This document shows positions 27,746 through 36,612 of a stretch of 64,000 nucleotides of DNA, piece by piece. Location: the NCBI GenBank assembly GCA_050283925.1, contig JBNOAI010000006.1:62001-126000 (forward strand), read 5' to 3'. Origin of the DNA: ZC4RG25 sp023428365. GTDB lineage: Bacteria; Pseudomonadota; Alphaproteobacteria; Rhizobiales; Hyphomicrobiaceae. Within the stretch, counting starts at the first letter, position 1. Each line of letters opens with the position of its first letter. The translations under genes and the position numbers were made by a program. Below the pieces are notes generated by a model. That model saw nothing but the letters and a program-made list of their open reading frames with translations, ran no database searches and was not told where the DNA came from.

Positions 27746-28381
27746 TCATCCGCCGGCTTCGTGCTGCTTTTGCAGTTCAGCATCTTTCGTGACTGCGCGC
27801 TGCAGGGCAGGGCGCTCTGCGAGCCGTGCGAGATAGGCAGTAAACTTGCTGCGCTTGGGAAGTAGGTTGAACATGGTGCCCCAACGCAACCCTGAACCGA
27901 TGATAACGTCGGCAGCAGTGAATTGTTCGCCCATCAGGTAGGGATTGGCATTCGCCGCAGCCTTGGCGAGAATCTCAACGACGCTATCGTAATCTCCCGA
28001 ACCGATAGCCCCGGGCGGCGGCGCTTCCTTCCGGGGGAACGCCTTGTCCATGATGGCCGGTTCAACGCAGCTTGGGCCGAAGAAAAGCCATTTCAGATAG
28101 ACGCCGCGCTGTGGGTTGCCGACCGGAATGTTCAGTCGTGCGTGAGGAAATTCGTCGGCCAGATACGTGCAGATCGCGGCCGCTTCGGAAATGACGGTGT
28201 CCCCGTGTTTCAGGACGGGCACCTTGCCCAAGGGATTGATGGCGAGATATTCGGGTGTATGTCCTTCCCCCTTTTTCAGGTCGAGCAGATGCAGGTCGAA
28301 GGGTTCGCCAATCTCTTCCAGCATCCAGTGGACGATCGCCGAACGCGACGGCGCAGCGTGGTACAGGGTCAACGATGCCAT
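27746..28381 (-). CDS. glutathione S-transferase family protein
   Basis: A 211-residue protein with an N-terminal thioredoxin-like GST domain (LTLYHAAPSRSAIVHWMLEE, NPLGKVPVLKHGDTVISEAA) and an all-helical C-terminal domain (FTAADVIIGSGLRWGTMF). Ser in PSRS is the probable glutathione-activating residue. The VPVL cis-Pro and SEAA (glutathione-binding E/S) are kept. Bacterial members act in detoxification or as stress-related scaffolds. It lies just upstream of the ABC transporter genes on the same strand, with about 100 bp between them. Confidence 0.85.
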   Translation of the reverse strand: MASLTLYHAAPSRSAIVHWMLEEIGEPFDLHLLDLKKGEGHTPEYLAINPLGKVPVLKHGDTVISEAAAICTYLADEFPHARLNIPVGNPQRGVYLKWLFFGPSCVEPAIMDKAFPRKEAPPPGAIGSGDYDSVVEILAKAAANANPYLMGEQFTAADVIIGSGLRWGTMFNLLPKRSKFTAYLARLAERPALQRAVTKDAELQKQHEAGG

Positions 28382-28477
28382 GGCAGTCTCCCGTGAACGG
28401 CCTCGTGCAGGTCTAACGCCCGATTGTGCCGTTCGTATGCAGACCGCGTACGCGCAGCTCTGGATGGCTGCTGCCCG

Positions 28478-29329
28478 CTAAACGCGCCCCTTCCACGGCA
28501 CCAGTGTTCGCTCCAGCCAGCGCATGATGAGTTCGAAGACGTAGGCGACGAAGCCGATGGCGAAGATGCCAAGGATCACCACGTCAGTGCGCAGGAAGTT
28601 CGAGGCGTTGTAGACCATCTTTCCGAGCCCGGCGTCGGCGGCCACCATCTCGGCAGCGACCAGCGTGGTCCAGCCGACGCCCATGCCGATGCGCAGTCCC
28701 ACCAGGATTTCAGGCATCGCGCCGGGGAGGATGACATGCCGCACGACCTGTGCGCGGGTCGCGCCCATAGAAAGGGCGGCCTGAATCTGCTCCTGACTCA
28801 CCGAGCGCACTCCGGCCCGAGCTGATAGAGCGACCGGAGCGAAGATGGCCAGAAACAGCAGCATGATTTTGGCCTGCTCACCGATGCCGAACCAGATGAT
28901 CATCAGCGGCAGGTAAGCCAGTGGCGGCAGCGGACGATAGAACTCGACGGGAGGGTCGAAGATACCGCGTGCGATCCGCGATACGCCCATTGCTATCCCG
29001 ACGGGAATACCGATCAGCACCGCCAGCAAGAAGGCAGAGAAGACCCGGTACATGCTCCATAGGAAGTGGACCCAGAGAGTGTGGTTGTCGAGATCGCCTG
29101 CGACCGCTTGGCGGAAGGCTATCCAGATGTCCTCCGGTTTCGGCAGAAACATCGGTTTCACCCATTGCATGTGCGTGGCGAACCACCACACGCCCAGCAT
29201 TACGGCGATGCTGACAATGCTGAGACCCATGCTTGAACCTTCGCCAAGCACACGGTAACGGCTCGTGCGCGGGCTGCCTGTGGCTTTTGCCTTGGCGGGC
29301 TCGCGTTCGATCTCGGTGACCTCGGTCAT
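28478..29329 (-). CDS. ABC transporter permease, taurine/sulfonate type
   Basis: A 283-residue inner-membrane protein with six or so hydrophobic segments and the EAA loop motif (AALSMGATRAQVVRHVILPG, with GA/T-x-x-x-x-x-x-x-I-x-LP). FYRPLPPLAYLPLMIIWFGI and PVALSARAGVRSVS are characteristic of SsuC/TauC-type permeases. It forms the channel together with the ATPase and the binding protein upstream. The order on this strand is binding protein, ATPase, permease. The imported sulfur compound (taurine, alkanesulfonate or other) is not determined by the sequence. Confidence 0.88.
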   Translation of the reverse strand: MTEVTEIEREPAKAKATGSPRTSRYRVLGEGSSMGLSIVSIAVMLGVWWFATHMQWVKPMFLPKPEDIWIAFRQAVAGDLDNHTLWVHFLWSMYRVFSAFLLAVLIGIPVGIAMGVSRIARGIFDPPVEFYRPLPPLAYLPLMIIWFGIGEQAKIMLLFLAIFAPVALSARAGVRSVSQEQIQAALSMGATRAQVVRHVILPGAMPEILVGLRIGMGVGWTTLVAAEMVAADAGLGKMVYNASNFLRTDVVILGIFAIGFVAYVFELIMRWLERTLVPWKGRV

Positions 29330-29358
29330 CGCTTCAACTCCTGCCTTTGGGCACGAAC

Positions 29359-30150
29359 CTATACGGCGGTGGTTGCTGACTCGCGACGCTGGATCTCGCT
29401 CAGCACTTCCTCGCGCAGCCTGATGAATTCAGGGCTTGATTTGACTGCGCGCGCATCTCGCGTTTCGATGTAGCGGTGACAGAAATCGAGATCATAAATT
29501 TTCTCGATCTTGCCTGGTCGCGGCGTCATCACGATCAGCCGAGTGGCAAGAAAGATCGCCTCCTCGACGGAATGGGTGATGAAGAAGATCATCTTTCCAG
29601 TGCGATGCCACACCTCCAGGATCAGCTCCTGGACCTGCTCGCGGGTCAGCGCATCGAGCGCGCCCAGAGGCTCGTCCATGAGGAGAACTTCCGGGTCGGA
29701 GGCGAGCGCACGAGCGATGCCGACGCGCTGTTGCATGCCGCCCGATAATTCGTAGATCATCTTGGTTTCGAACTCGCGCAGGCCCACCAGAGCGAGCTTC
29801 TCGCGCGCCACGCCATAGCGCTCATCGCGCGATAGTCCGCGCATCTTGAGTCCGAAAGCGACATTGTCGATGACGCTGAGCCATGGCATCAGCGCGTGCC
29901 GCTGGAACACGACGCCACGGTCTGCACCCGGCCCTATGACAGGCGCGCCGTCGAGCAGGATTTCACCGTCCGATGGGCCAAGGAACCCGGCGATAACCGA
30001 CAACAACGTCGTCTTGCCGCAACCCGAGGCGCCGATCGCGACAATGAATTCCCGGTCCCTGATGGCTAGGTTGATGTGCGACAGCGCCTCAACGGTGCCT
30101 GACGCTGTTGCATACCGCACGGAGAGGTCACGAACCTCCAGTTTTGCCAC
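29359..30150 (-). CDS. ABC transporter ATP-binding protein, taurine/sulfonate type
   Basis: A 263-residue ABC ATPase: Walker A GASGCGKTT (residues about 41-49), signature LSGGMQQRVGIARALASDPE, Walker B VLLMDEPLGALD and switch His in FFITHSVEEAI. The length and GPGADRGVVFQRHALMPWL match SsuB/TauB. It couples ATP hydrolysis to import through the permease 29 bp downstream. There is a strong hairpin between it and the preceding binding-protein gene that probably lowers its expression relative to that protein. Confidence 0.9.
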   Translation of the reverse strand: MAKLEVRDLSVRYATASGTVEALSHINLAIRDREFIVAIGASGCGKTTLLSVIAGFLGPSDGEILLDGAPVIGPGADRGVVFQRHALMPWLSVIDNVAFGLKMRGLSRDERYGVAREKLALVGLREFETKMIYELSGGMQQRVGIARALASDPEVLLMDEPLGALDALTREQVQELILEVWHRTGKMIFFITHSVEEAIFLATRLIVMTPRPGKIEKIYDLDFCHRYIETRDARAVKSSPEFIRLREEVLSEIQRRESATTAV

Positions 30151-30182
30151 TTGGATTTCCTCGCATGGACGGCTGATGAGGA

Positions 30183-30214
30183 AGAAAGGGTCCGGACTGA
30201 CCCGGACCCTTTCT
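30183..30214 (-). terminator. intercistronic hairpin between binding-protein and ATPase genes
   Basis: AGAAAGGGTCCGG (30183-30195) pairs perfectly with CCGGACCCTTTCT (30202-30214): a 13-bp stem with a 6-nt loop, beginning about 6 bp after the binding-protein stop. Such structures after the binding-protein gene commonly attenuate or stabilise mRNA and make the binding protein more abundant than the transporter. Confidence 0.8.
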
Positions 30215-30219
30215 GGATG

Positions 30220-31224
30220 TCACTTCGCCGCCGCTGCAGCAAACTCCGGGTTCACCGATTTCGCGACGTCAGTTGGAATCGCGGTGATGCGTCCCTGTTC
30301 TTTCAGGAACTCTGCGGTATCCAGAACCGCTTTGGCGACGCCGCCGTCTTTGCCCCCACCGAGCCAAGTGGCGGAGGCCTGTTCTGCTCCCGTTGGGAAA
30401 TTGTAGTCAGCCATCGCTGGAGGGACGTCTTCAGGTTTGGCCCCCACGATTTTCGCGGTCGCCTTCACCATTTCCGAATCTGCAGTCCACTTTGCTTTAT
30501 CCGCCTTGTAGGCGGCGTCCTGCTTGGCGAGTGCCGCAATGAACTTATTCAGGAAGTCTTTGTTCTTTTCCGCCCACGCCCTATTGACCATGATGGCGTC
30601 GAACGTCGGCTTGCCTTTCTTGGCAAGATCGCCCGATGAGATGATGACCTTGCCGGTGGCCTTCACTTTGGCCAGGGCTGGATTCCAGATGAAGGTTGCA
30701 TCGATATCACCACGCTCCCAAGCCGCCACGACCTCCGGTGGCCGCATGTTGAGAATTTGAACTTCCTTTGGGTTCACGCCAGCGTCCTTCAACGCCGCGA
30801 GAAGATGATAATGCGTGGTTGAAACGAACGGTGTGGCGACCTTCTTGCCTTTGAGATCCTGTAGCGAATTGATGCCTGAGCCATTGCGGGCAATGAGCTG
30901 TTCGGCGTTTCCGATGTCATCGAGAATCCAGATGATCTGCATGTCCATGCCCTGAGCGATCGCCGCAGTGGCCGGGCTCGACCCGACCTCACCGATCGGC
31001 ACGTCGCCGGACGCCATCGCCTTGATCACATCGGCGCCACCCGAGAACATTTTCCAGTTGATCTTATAGCCGGTCGCCTTTTCCAATTCCCCCGAGGCCA
31101 TCAACGCGCGCATCGGTACGATCATGTCCTGATGCGCGAATGTTACCTCTTTGGTCTGAGCATGGGCACTTGCCATGCCCATGCTGAGCGCGACGGGAAG
31201 CGCCAGCAGCCATGTTTTCTTCAT
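30220..31224 (-). CDS. ABC transporter substrate-binding protein, taurine/sulfonate type
   Basis: The ATG at 31224, with GGAGG 8 bp upstream, gives 334 residues. A signal peptide (KKTWLLALPVALSMGMASAHAQ) precedes a periplasmic-binding fold of the TauA/SsuA kind (EVTFAHQDMIVPMRALMASG, MDMQIIWILDDIGNAEQLIA, KKVATPFVSTTHYHLLAALK). It would capture the substrate in the periplasm and hand it to the permease. WILDDIGNAEQLIARNGSGI is close to the taurine branch, but no tauD gene is in the window. The gene is divergent from the CoA-transferase at 31490. Confidence 0.88.
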   Translation of the reverse strand: MKKTWLLALPVALSMGMASAHAQTKEVTFAHQDMIVPMRALMASGELEKATGYKINWKMFSGGADVIKAMASGDVPIGEVGSSPATAAIAQGMDMQIIWILDDIGNAEQLIARNGSGINSLQDLKGKKVATPFVSTTHYHLLAALKDAGVNPKEVQILNMRPPEVVAAWERGDIDATFIWNPALAKVKATGKVIISSGDLAKKGKPTFDAIMVNRAWAEKNKDFLNKFIAALAKQDAAYKADKAKWTADSEMVKATAKIVGAKPEDVPPAMADYNFPTGAEQASATWLGGGKDGGVAKAVLDTAEFLKEQGRITAIPTDVAKSVNPEFAAAAAK

Positions 31225-31489
31225 GCCGTTATCCTCCAAACGCCCGACTTCCGGCCGGGATCGGCGCTGCTGCTGAGACGAACCTTGGTCGCCGAGTTTC
31301 GTTGTGTGAGACCAGTTGTCCCGGATGCTGCAACGGGGACGATCCTAAAGCAGTCTGCAATCCAGAAACAAGCAGTCACGAGTGAAGAAGTTGTCGAATG
31401 CGATTTGGCTTTCATTTCAGGCAGTTTATGCTCAAGCTTAGGCGGGATTTGCACGTTTCTTCATCACAATTCAGGCGGAGGAAATACGA

Positions 31490-32713
31490 TTGGTTGGTGG
31501 AATGCGGCCACTGCTGAGCACGTTGCGTGTTTTGGAACTCGGTCACTACATCGCGGCACCATTTTCGACCCGGGTGCTGGCCGATCTTGGAGCGGACGTC
31601 ATCAAGGTTGAACCGCTGGCAGGAGATCCGGTCCGCGGCTGGGGGTTGCAGTCGGAAGGGCACTCGATCTGGTGGAGTGTTCACGGGCGCAACAAACGGT
31701 GTATAACGCTCGACTTGCGTAAGCCGGAAGGTATTGAAACTGTTCTCGATCTTGCCGCTCACTGTGATGTGGTGGTTGAGAATTATCGCCCCGGACAATT
31801 AGAGAAATGGGGTATCGGGCCGGATCGGTTGGCTGCTCGTCGGCCGGGGATCGTCGTCGTCCGAATATCAGGTTACGGTCAGACTGGCCCGCATGCGCAG
31901 CGGGCAGGCTTCGGGGTTATCGGCGAGGCCAAAGGCGGGCTGAGATATCTCGGTGGCTATCCCAGTACAGTCACGGACCTGCCGCCGCCGCGCGCAGGCG
32001 TAAGCCTCGGTGACAGTGTCGCTGGTCTTTATGGTGCGCTTGGCGCGCTTGCTGCCGTCATCGACCAGCGCAGTTCCGGTGCCACAGAAGCTCGTGTCAT
32101 TGACGTCGCGCTGGGCGAGGCTGTGCTGTCACTGCTCGAAGGCTGTCTCCCGGAATATGGCCTGCTTGGAAAAATCCGCGAGCCGATGGGCACGGGGATC
32201 AGTTCAGCAGCTCCGACCAATACCTATCCGTGCAAGGATGGATCATGGCTGCTGATTGCTGCCAATTCGAACCCGCTGTTCGCCGGACTCTGCCGTGTCA
32301 TGGGACGTCCGGATCTGGCTCGTGAGCCGCGCTTCAAAGAGAACCTCAACCGCGTCGAAAACGTCGCCGAGCTCGACAAGATCATCAGTGACTGGACGCT
32401 TGGCCACGACAGCACGACGTTGCTTGATCAGCTCGAAGCCGCAAATATTCCTGCGACGAAAATCTATACGATTGCTGACGTTGCCAGCGATCCGCACTAT
32501 CACGCGAGGCGCATGGTTACGGAGATCGAAGACCCTGCTCACGGCCGACTTCTGCATCCCGGCGTCGTGCCTGTGATTGACGGGTTGGATCGTGATGCAC
32601 AAATCCGCTGGGCGGGACCGCCTGTCGGTCATCACAATCGCGAGGTTTATGGCGAACTGCTCGGTTATACGAGCGAGAAACTCGCGGCGCTGCGCGATAA
32701 GGGCGTTCTATGA
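31490..32713 (+). CDS. class III (CaiB/BaiF) CoA-transferase
   Basis: The TTG at 31490 is preferred over the ATG at 31502 because GGAGG lies 8 bp before it; the product is 407 residues. VLELGHYIAAPFSTRVLADL, GADVIKVEP, DVVVENYRPGQLEKWG, RISGYGQTGP and the catalytic-Asp region SLGDSVAGLYGALGAL define the family. The C-terminal part (YPCKDGSWLLIAANSNPLFA, LEAANIPATKIY) completes it. It moves CoA between organic acids. It is divergent from a sulfonate-type transporter and followed by an ABM protein; the acid handled is unknown. Confidence 0.87.
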   Translation: MVGGMRPLLSTLRVLELGHYIAAPFSTRVLADLGADVIKVEPLAGDPVRGWGLQSEGHSIWWSVHGRNKRCITLDLRKPEGIETVLDLAAHCDVVVENYRPGQLEKWGIGPDRLAARRPGIVVVRISGYGQTGPHAQRAGFGVIGEAKGGLRYLGGYPSTVTDLPPPRAGVSLGDSVAGLYGALGALAAVIDQRSSGATEARVIDVALGEAVLSLLEGCLPEYGLLGKIREPMGTGISSAAPTNTYPCKDGSWLLIAANSNPLFAGLCRVMGRPDLAREPRFKENLNRVENVAELDKIISDWTLGHDSTTLLDQLEAANIPATKIYTIADVASDPHYHARRMVTEIEDPAHGRLLHPGVVPVIDGLDRDAQIRWAGPPVGHHNREVYGELLGYTSEKLAALRDKGVL

Positions 32714-32766
32714 GACGTCTCGATATAACCGCCGCGGTGCGGTCTGGATCAATGAGGGGATAACGA

Positions 32767-33069
32767 ATGTACGTCGTGGTGGTGTTTTTCAATTCGAAGC
32801 CGCAGCATACCGCTGCATTCCGGACGGCTCTGATGACCCAGGCCCACAACAGCCTGGAGAAAGAATCGGGTTGTCGTCAGTTCGACGTCTCGCAAGATCC
32901 GCTCGAACCGAACGCCTTCTTTCTTTACGAGATTTACGACGACGCGCAGGCGTTCAAGGTTCATCTCGAAAGCGAGCACTTCAAAACGTTCAATGAGCAT
33001 GTCACGCCGATGACGGAATCCAAGCGCGTGCTCACCTACGATCTGCTGACCGGCCACGGCCAGGCGTGA
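32767..33069 (+). CDS. antibiotic biosynthesis monooxygenase (ABM) domain protein
   Basis: A 100-residue ferredoxin-like dimeric alpha/beta protein with GAGGGGAT before the ATG. VVVVFFNSKPQHTAAFRTAL, SGCRQFDVSQDPLEPNAFFL, LYEIYDDAQAFKVHLESEHF and TPMTESKRVLTYDL follow the YgiN/ABM pattern (quinone or polyketide oxygenation, or heme breakdown in other members). The role here is open. The start is 53 bp after the CoA-transferase stop, so they may share a transcript. Confidence 0.85.
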   Translation: MYVVVVFFNSKPQHTAAFRTALMTQAHNSLEKESGCRQFDVSQDPLEPNAFFLYEIYDDAQAFKVHLESEHFKTFNEHVTPMTESKRVLTYDLLTGHGQA

Positions 33070-33109
33070 CCGTTCGGCGTTCCATGAACATTGCCGGTTC
33101 GGCTAGCCG

Positions 33110-34183
33110 ATGATCCCCACGCCGCCATCGCCGCGCACCTGTGTGTTTGCGATATCGGCGGACTATGAGCGCCGCACCGGCGGATGGGTCTACGATCAGC
33201 GCCTGATGCGTGAACTACGGGATCGCGGTTGGACTATCAGTGATCTTGTCCTGCCATCTGGTTTTCCGTCGCCAGATGATCGGGCGCGCACGCAGTCGGG
33301 TAGTATGCTGGCCGCGTTGCCGGATGGCACGTTGATCATTATCGACCAGCTCTGTCTCGGCGTGATGCCGGATGTTGCCCGGGACCAGGCACATCGTCTG
33401 CGGATGGTGATGATCGTGCATCATCCGTTGTCGTCAGAGGCAGGGATCAGCGCTGATCAATATCGCGAACGCATGTCGTCCGAACGCGAGGCCTTGAGGC
33501 ACGTTGCGCTCGCCATCGTCACATCGCAGACTACCGCGCGTGATCTTCGCGACAATTTCGATGTCAGCGAAGATCGCATCATAGTGGCTGTTCCGGGTGT
33601 CGACGAACAGCCGATCGCGATCGGGGCAGGCGGCGATCCTGTCATGCTGAGCGTTGGCGCCGTCGTTCCACGCAAGGATCATGGGGCACTGATTTCCGCG
33701 CTTGCCGATCTCACCCATCTTCCGTGGCATCTGAACGTCGTCGGCAATGTTACCCGCGCGCCGGAGCACGTCGCGGCGGCGAGATCGCTGATTGCACGAC
33801 ACGGACTATCAGACCGCGTGACACTATGCGGTGAATACGCGGACGCTGCACTCGACCGGGCATGGCAAAACACCGATCTGTATGTCGCCGCATCCCTCCA
33901 TGAAGGTTTCGGCATGGCGATTTCGGAGGCCATCGCACGTGGCATTCCAGTGGTCGCCACGGCCGCCGGCGCTGTTTCGGAATGGCTCGATCCATCCGCG
34001 GCGATCCTGGTCGAGCCCGGCAATGTCATAGAGCTGCGCCAAGCGTTGTCCCGCGCCCTTTCAGATCGAGACATCCGTGTGCAGCTTCGGCAGGGGGCTT
34101 TGGATGCGCGTCAACACCTGCCGCGCTGGCAGGAGACCGCGGCGAAAGTCGATGACGCACTAACGCGCCTTGTCGCGGATTAA
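33110..34183 (+). CDS. glycosyltransferase family 4-like protein
   Basis: A 357-residue GT-B glycosyltransferase. N-terminal acceptor domain: FAISADYERRTGGWVYDQRL. C-terminal donor domain: PRKDHGALISALADL, WHLNVVGNVTRAPEHVAAAR, and the nucleotide-sugar signature HEGFGMAISEAIARGIPVVA with AGAVSEWLDPSAAILVEPGN. Retaining GT4 enzymes add sugars to polysaccharide or lipid acceptors. It stands alone (no polysaccharide cluster nearby). Its stop overlaps the convergent lactonase stop by 4 bp. An ATG at 33110 is assumed; the upstream ribosome site is weak. Confidence 0.82.
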   Translation: MIPTPPSPRTCVFAISADYERRTGGWVYDQRLMRELRDRGWTISDLVLPSGFPSPDDRARTQSGSMLAALPDGTLIIIDQLCLGVMPDVARDQAHRLRMVMIVHHPLSSEAGISADQYRERMSSEREALRHVALAIVTSQTTARDLRDNFDVSEDRIIVAVPGVDEQPIAIGAGGDPVMLSVGAVVPRKDHGALISALADLTHLPWHLNVVGNVTRAPEHVAAARSLIARHGLSDRVTLCGEYADAALDRAWQNTDLYVAASLHEGFGMAISEAIARGIPVVATAAGAVSEWLDPSAAILVEPGNVIELRQALSRALSDRDIRVQLRQGALDARQHLPRWQETAAKVDDALTRLVAD

Positions 34184-34983
34184 TCGAGCCGCGCCACATC
34201 CAGTCGGTGAATGATGCCTTCCGTCTCGGCAGTCAGCGCCGGGTAGCGCTTCAGCACGAGGGGATCATGCCCTGGCACGACATGACGCCGGGAGGTCGCT
34301 AAAGCCTCCAGCCGGGAATAGCTCTTCAACGTTGCCTCGACATCGACGACGATCGGGAACGGTCGGCGCCGCTCGAAGTTTTCGTAAAGATGCGTCGCGT
34401 CGGATGCCAAAACCACCCAGCCAGTGTCAGTTTTCACGCGCACGCATTGTAGGCCTTTGCTGTGACCGGGGACCGCATGAACCGTGACGCCGGGCGCGAT
34501 AGCGCCATCGCCCTCATGAAATGTCACACGACCGGAATAGACCTTCTTCACCATCTGGCAGACATGATCGGCATTGAAGGGAAGGCGCAGAACTTTTTCG
34601 CACATGCAACGACCGGTGGCGTAGCTCATCTCGGCGTCTTGCAAGTGAAATTGTGCATTCTGATAATGGTCGAGCGTCCCAGCATGGTCGTAATGCAGGT
34701 GCGAGATGATAACATCGCTGATCGCGTCGGCATCGATATCGACATGCTTCAGCAACTCTCGCGGCTCGTGGTCGATATGGCGGCCCCGTTTGCTGGCTTC
34801 GGCCCGATCGAAGCCGGTATCGAGCAGGATGGTGCGATGCTCATTTCGGATGACCCAGACGAAATAGTCGATCGGCTGCGGGCTGGCATGGTCGTCGGCC
34901 AGCAGGAAATTATCGGCGCGGGTGCGATTTGCATGCCGCCCGTACTTCAGGGCCAGAATTTCATAAGTTTCCGAATCCGCCAT
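34180..34983 (-). CDS. metallo-beta-lactamase-fold protein, AttM-type N-acyl homoserine lactonase family
   Basis: A 267-residue protein with the zinc motif HLHYDHAG (HxHxDH), a further ligand His in VHAVPGHSKGLQCV, and Asp in VLASDATHLYENF, ending with the VVPGHDPLVLKRYP ligand. This is the binuclear-zinc lactonase branch (AttM/AiiA). Such enzymes open the lactone of quorum-sensing acyl-homoserine lactones or other gamma-lactones. The substrate has not been shown, and related hydrolases process other esters. The ATG at 34983 is preceded by GGGGAC. Confidence 0.85.
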   Translation of the reverse strand: MADSETYEILALKYGRHANRTRADNFLLADDHASPQPIDYFVWVIRNEHRTILLDTGFDRAEASKRGRHIDHEPRELLKHVDIDADAISDVIISHLHYDHAGTLDHYQNAQFHLQDAEMSYATGRCMCEKVLRLPFNADHVCQMVKKVYSGRVTFHEGDGAIAPGVTVHAVPGHSKGLQCVRVKTDTGWVVLASDATHLYENFERRRPFPIVVDVEATLKSYSRLEALATSRRHVVPGHDPLVLKRYPALTAETEGIIHRLDVARLD

Positions 34984-35093
34984 GGCGTTCGTCCCCGGAG
35001 CGTTGTTAATTTGCGTCTAGATAGCCAAGCGGAACTTCCCGCGTCGAGGAGAAAGGCGGGCTTGATGCCCGTGAAGATCCAAAGGATGGCTGC

Positions 35094-36515
35094 GTGAACG
35101 TTTCCTTTCTGCAGGAACTGCTCAACACGGTGGCCGAGCAAGGCCGTCAATTGCTGCCGTGGCCACTCCGCAATGTCGATGTGACAGCGGACATCGAGGA
35201 ATTGTCTCAGGCCCTCGTGTCGGTGCGGGGGGAAGCCTCCGGCGTGGCATTGGCCCATCAGATTTTGACGCTCTATCAGGGGCTGCCGCCGGAAGGGAAG
35301 GATACCTATTTCCGCTTCCTGGCTGAAAAGCTGGGACCGGACGTGGCCAAGGTCGCAACCGCTGCGACCGCCTACATCGCCAATCCGACCGCCGCATCGC
35401 TTGAAGAGCTGCAGTTTTCCGTAGAAAGCCCGCGTCAGGAATATTTCCGCAGGCTCAATCTCGCCCCAGGCGCCACCGCCAAGATCGTCGCCATGCGGCG
35501 CGACCTGTTGTCGGTGCTCGGGAACGATCCGGGTTTGGCTGCCGTCGATAGCGATCTCAGGCACCTGCTGTATTCCTGGTTCAATCGCGGGTTCCTGGTG
35601 GTGCGACGCATCGATTGGCAGACGCCCGCTGCGATCCTGGAGAAGATCATCGCCTACGAAGCGGTGCACGAAATCCGCGGCTGGGAGGACCTGCGTCGCC
35701 GCCTCGATCCGGCTGACCGGCGCTGCTTTGCGTTCTTCCATCCGGCGTTGATCGATGATCCGCTGATCTTCGTCGAGGTGGCGCTGACCCGCGATATCCC
35801 GGAAACGATTGCCAGCGTTTTGGAAGAAGCGCCGAAGAACGGGCAATCAGCCGAACCGAAGACGGCGGTGTTCTATTCGATCTCCAACTGTCAGGAGGGA
35901 TTGAAGGGCATTTCGTTCGGCAACTTCCTGATCAAGCAGGTGGTCGAGGAATTGGCGCGCGAGCAGCCGAGCCTGCGGACCTTCGTGACCCTGTCGCCCA
36001 TGCCGCTATTCGCCCGCTGGCTGAAGTCTATGCTGGCTGACGACGAGACCGGATTGATCACGCCAGAGGTTCGCTACGCGTTGTTGGCGCTTGACGATCC
36101 AGGTTGGGTCGACGAGCCGGAGAAGGCGGCCGAGCTGGAGGAACTGCTGACTGTTCTGGCGGCGCGTTATCTCGCGATGGCAAAGTCCGCGGAAAGCCGT
36201 CCGATTGACCCTGTTGCGCGTTTTCACCTCGGCAATGGCGCGCGTCTGGAGCAGATCAACTGGCTCGCCAATCCATCGGCCAGGGGGCTGAAAGAGTCCC
36301 ACGGCCTGATGGTTAACTATCTGTATGAGGTGAAAGAAATCGAGCGTAACCATGAGGCGTATGCAAACGAGGGGATCGTCGCCGTTGCACGCGGTGTACG
36401 CGCTCTGCTCAAGTCCACGCCCAAGGTGCGCGCCGTTGCGGAGCCCAAGCGATTGCCATCTCCCGAGACGGCTGAGACCGGTAACGAGGATATCGCTATC
36501 CCTATTGAAAGGTAG
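35094..36515 (+). CDS. malonyl-CoA decarboxylase
   Basis: A GTG start (35094) with AAGGA upstream gives 473 residues. The N-terminal four-helix-bundle region and the C-terminal GNAT-like catalytic part are both present: SPRQEYFRRLNLAPGATAKI, HEIRGWEDLRRRLDPADRRC, FFHPALIDDPLIFVEVALTR, VFYSISNCQEGLKGISFGNF, FVTLSPMPLFARWLK and the closing VARFHLGNGARLEQINWLAN. The enzyme converts malonyl-CoA to acetyl-CoA and CO2. The catalytic Ser/His pair (S in TLSP, H in RFHLGNG) is in place. No matB or malonate-transport gene is adjacent. Confidence 0.93.
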   Translation: MNVSFLQELLNTVAEQGRQLLPWPLRNVDVTADIEELSQALVSVRGEASGVALAHQILTLYQGLPPEGKDTYFRFLAEKLGPDVAKVATAATAYIANPTAASLEELQFSVESPRQEYFRRLNLAPGATAKIVAMRRDLLSVLGNDPGLAAVDSDLRHLLYSWFNRGFLVVRRIDWQTPAAILEKIIAYEAVHEIRGWEDLRRRLDPADRRCFAFFHPALIDDPLIFVEVALTRDIPETIASVLEEAPKNGQSAEPKTAVFYSISNCQEGLKGISFGNFLIKQVVEELAREQPSLRTFVTLSPMPLFARWLKSMLADDETGLITPEVRYALLALDDPGWVDEPEKAAELEELLTVLAARYLAMAKSAESRPIDPVARFHLGNGARLEQINWLANPSARGLKESHGLMVNYLYEVKEIERNHEAYANEGIVAVARGVRALLKSTPKVRAVAEPKRLPSPETAETGNEDIAIPIER

Positions 36516-36612
36516 CTTCTTGTGCCCGATTTGACAGCGTGCTGAAGTTGAATAAGTAGGGTTCGAATTCGCCTGCGGGCGGCATGGATACATTCGGAAA
36601 GCCAGGACTCTG

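Noticed and set aside
36541..36590. A possible tRNA suggested by GGTTCGAATTCGCC
   Set aside because: No acceptor stem, D-arm or anticodon arm can be built upstream; the preceding sequence is the end of the decarboxylase gene.
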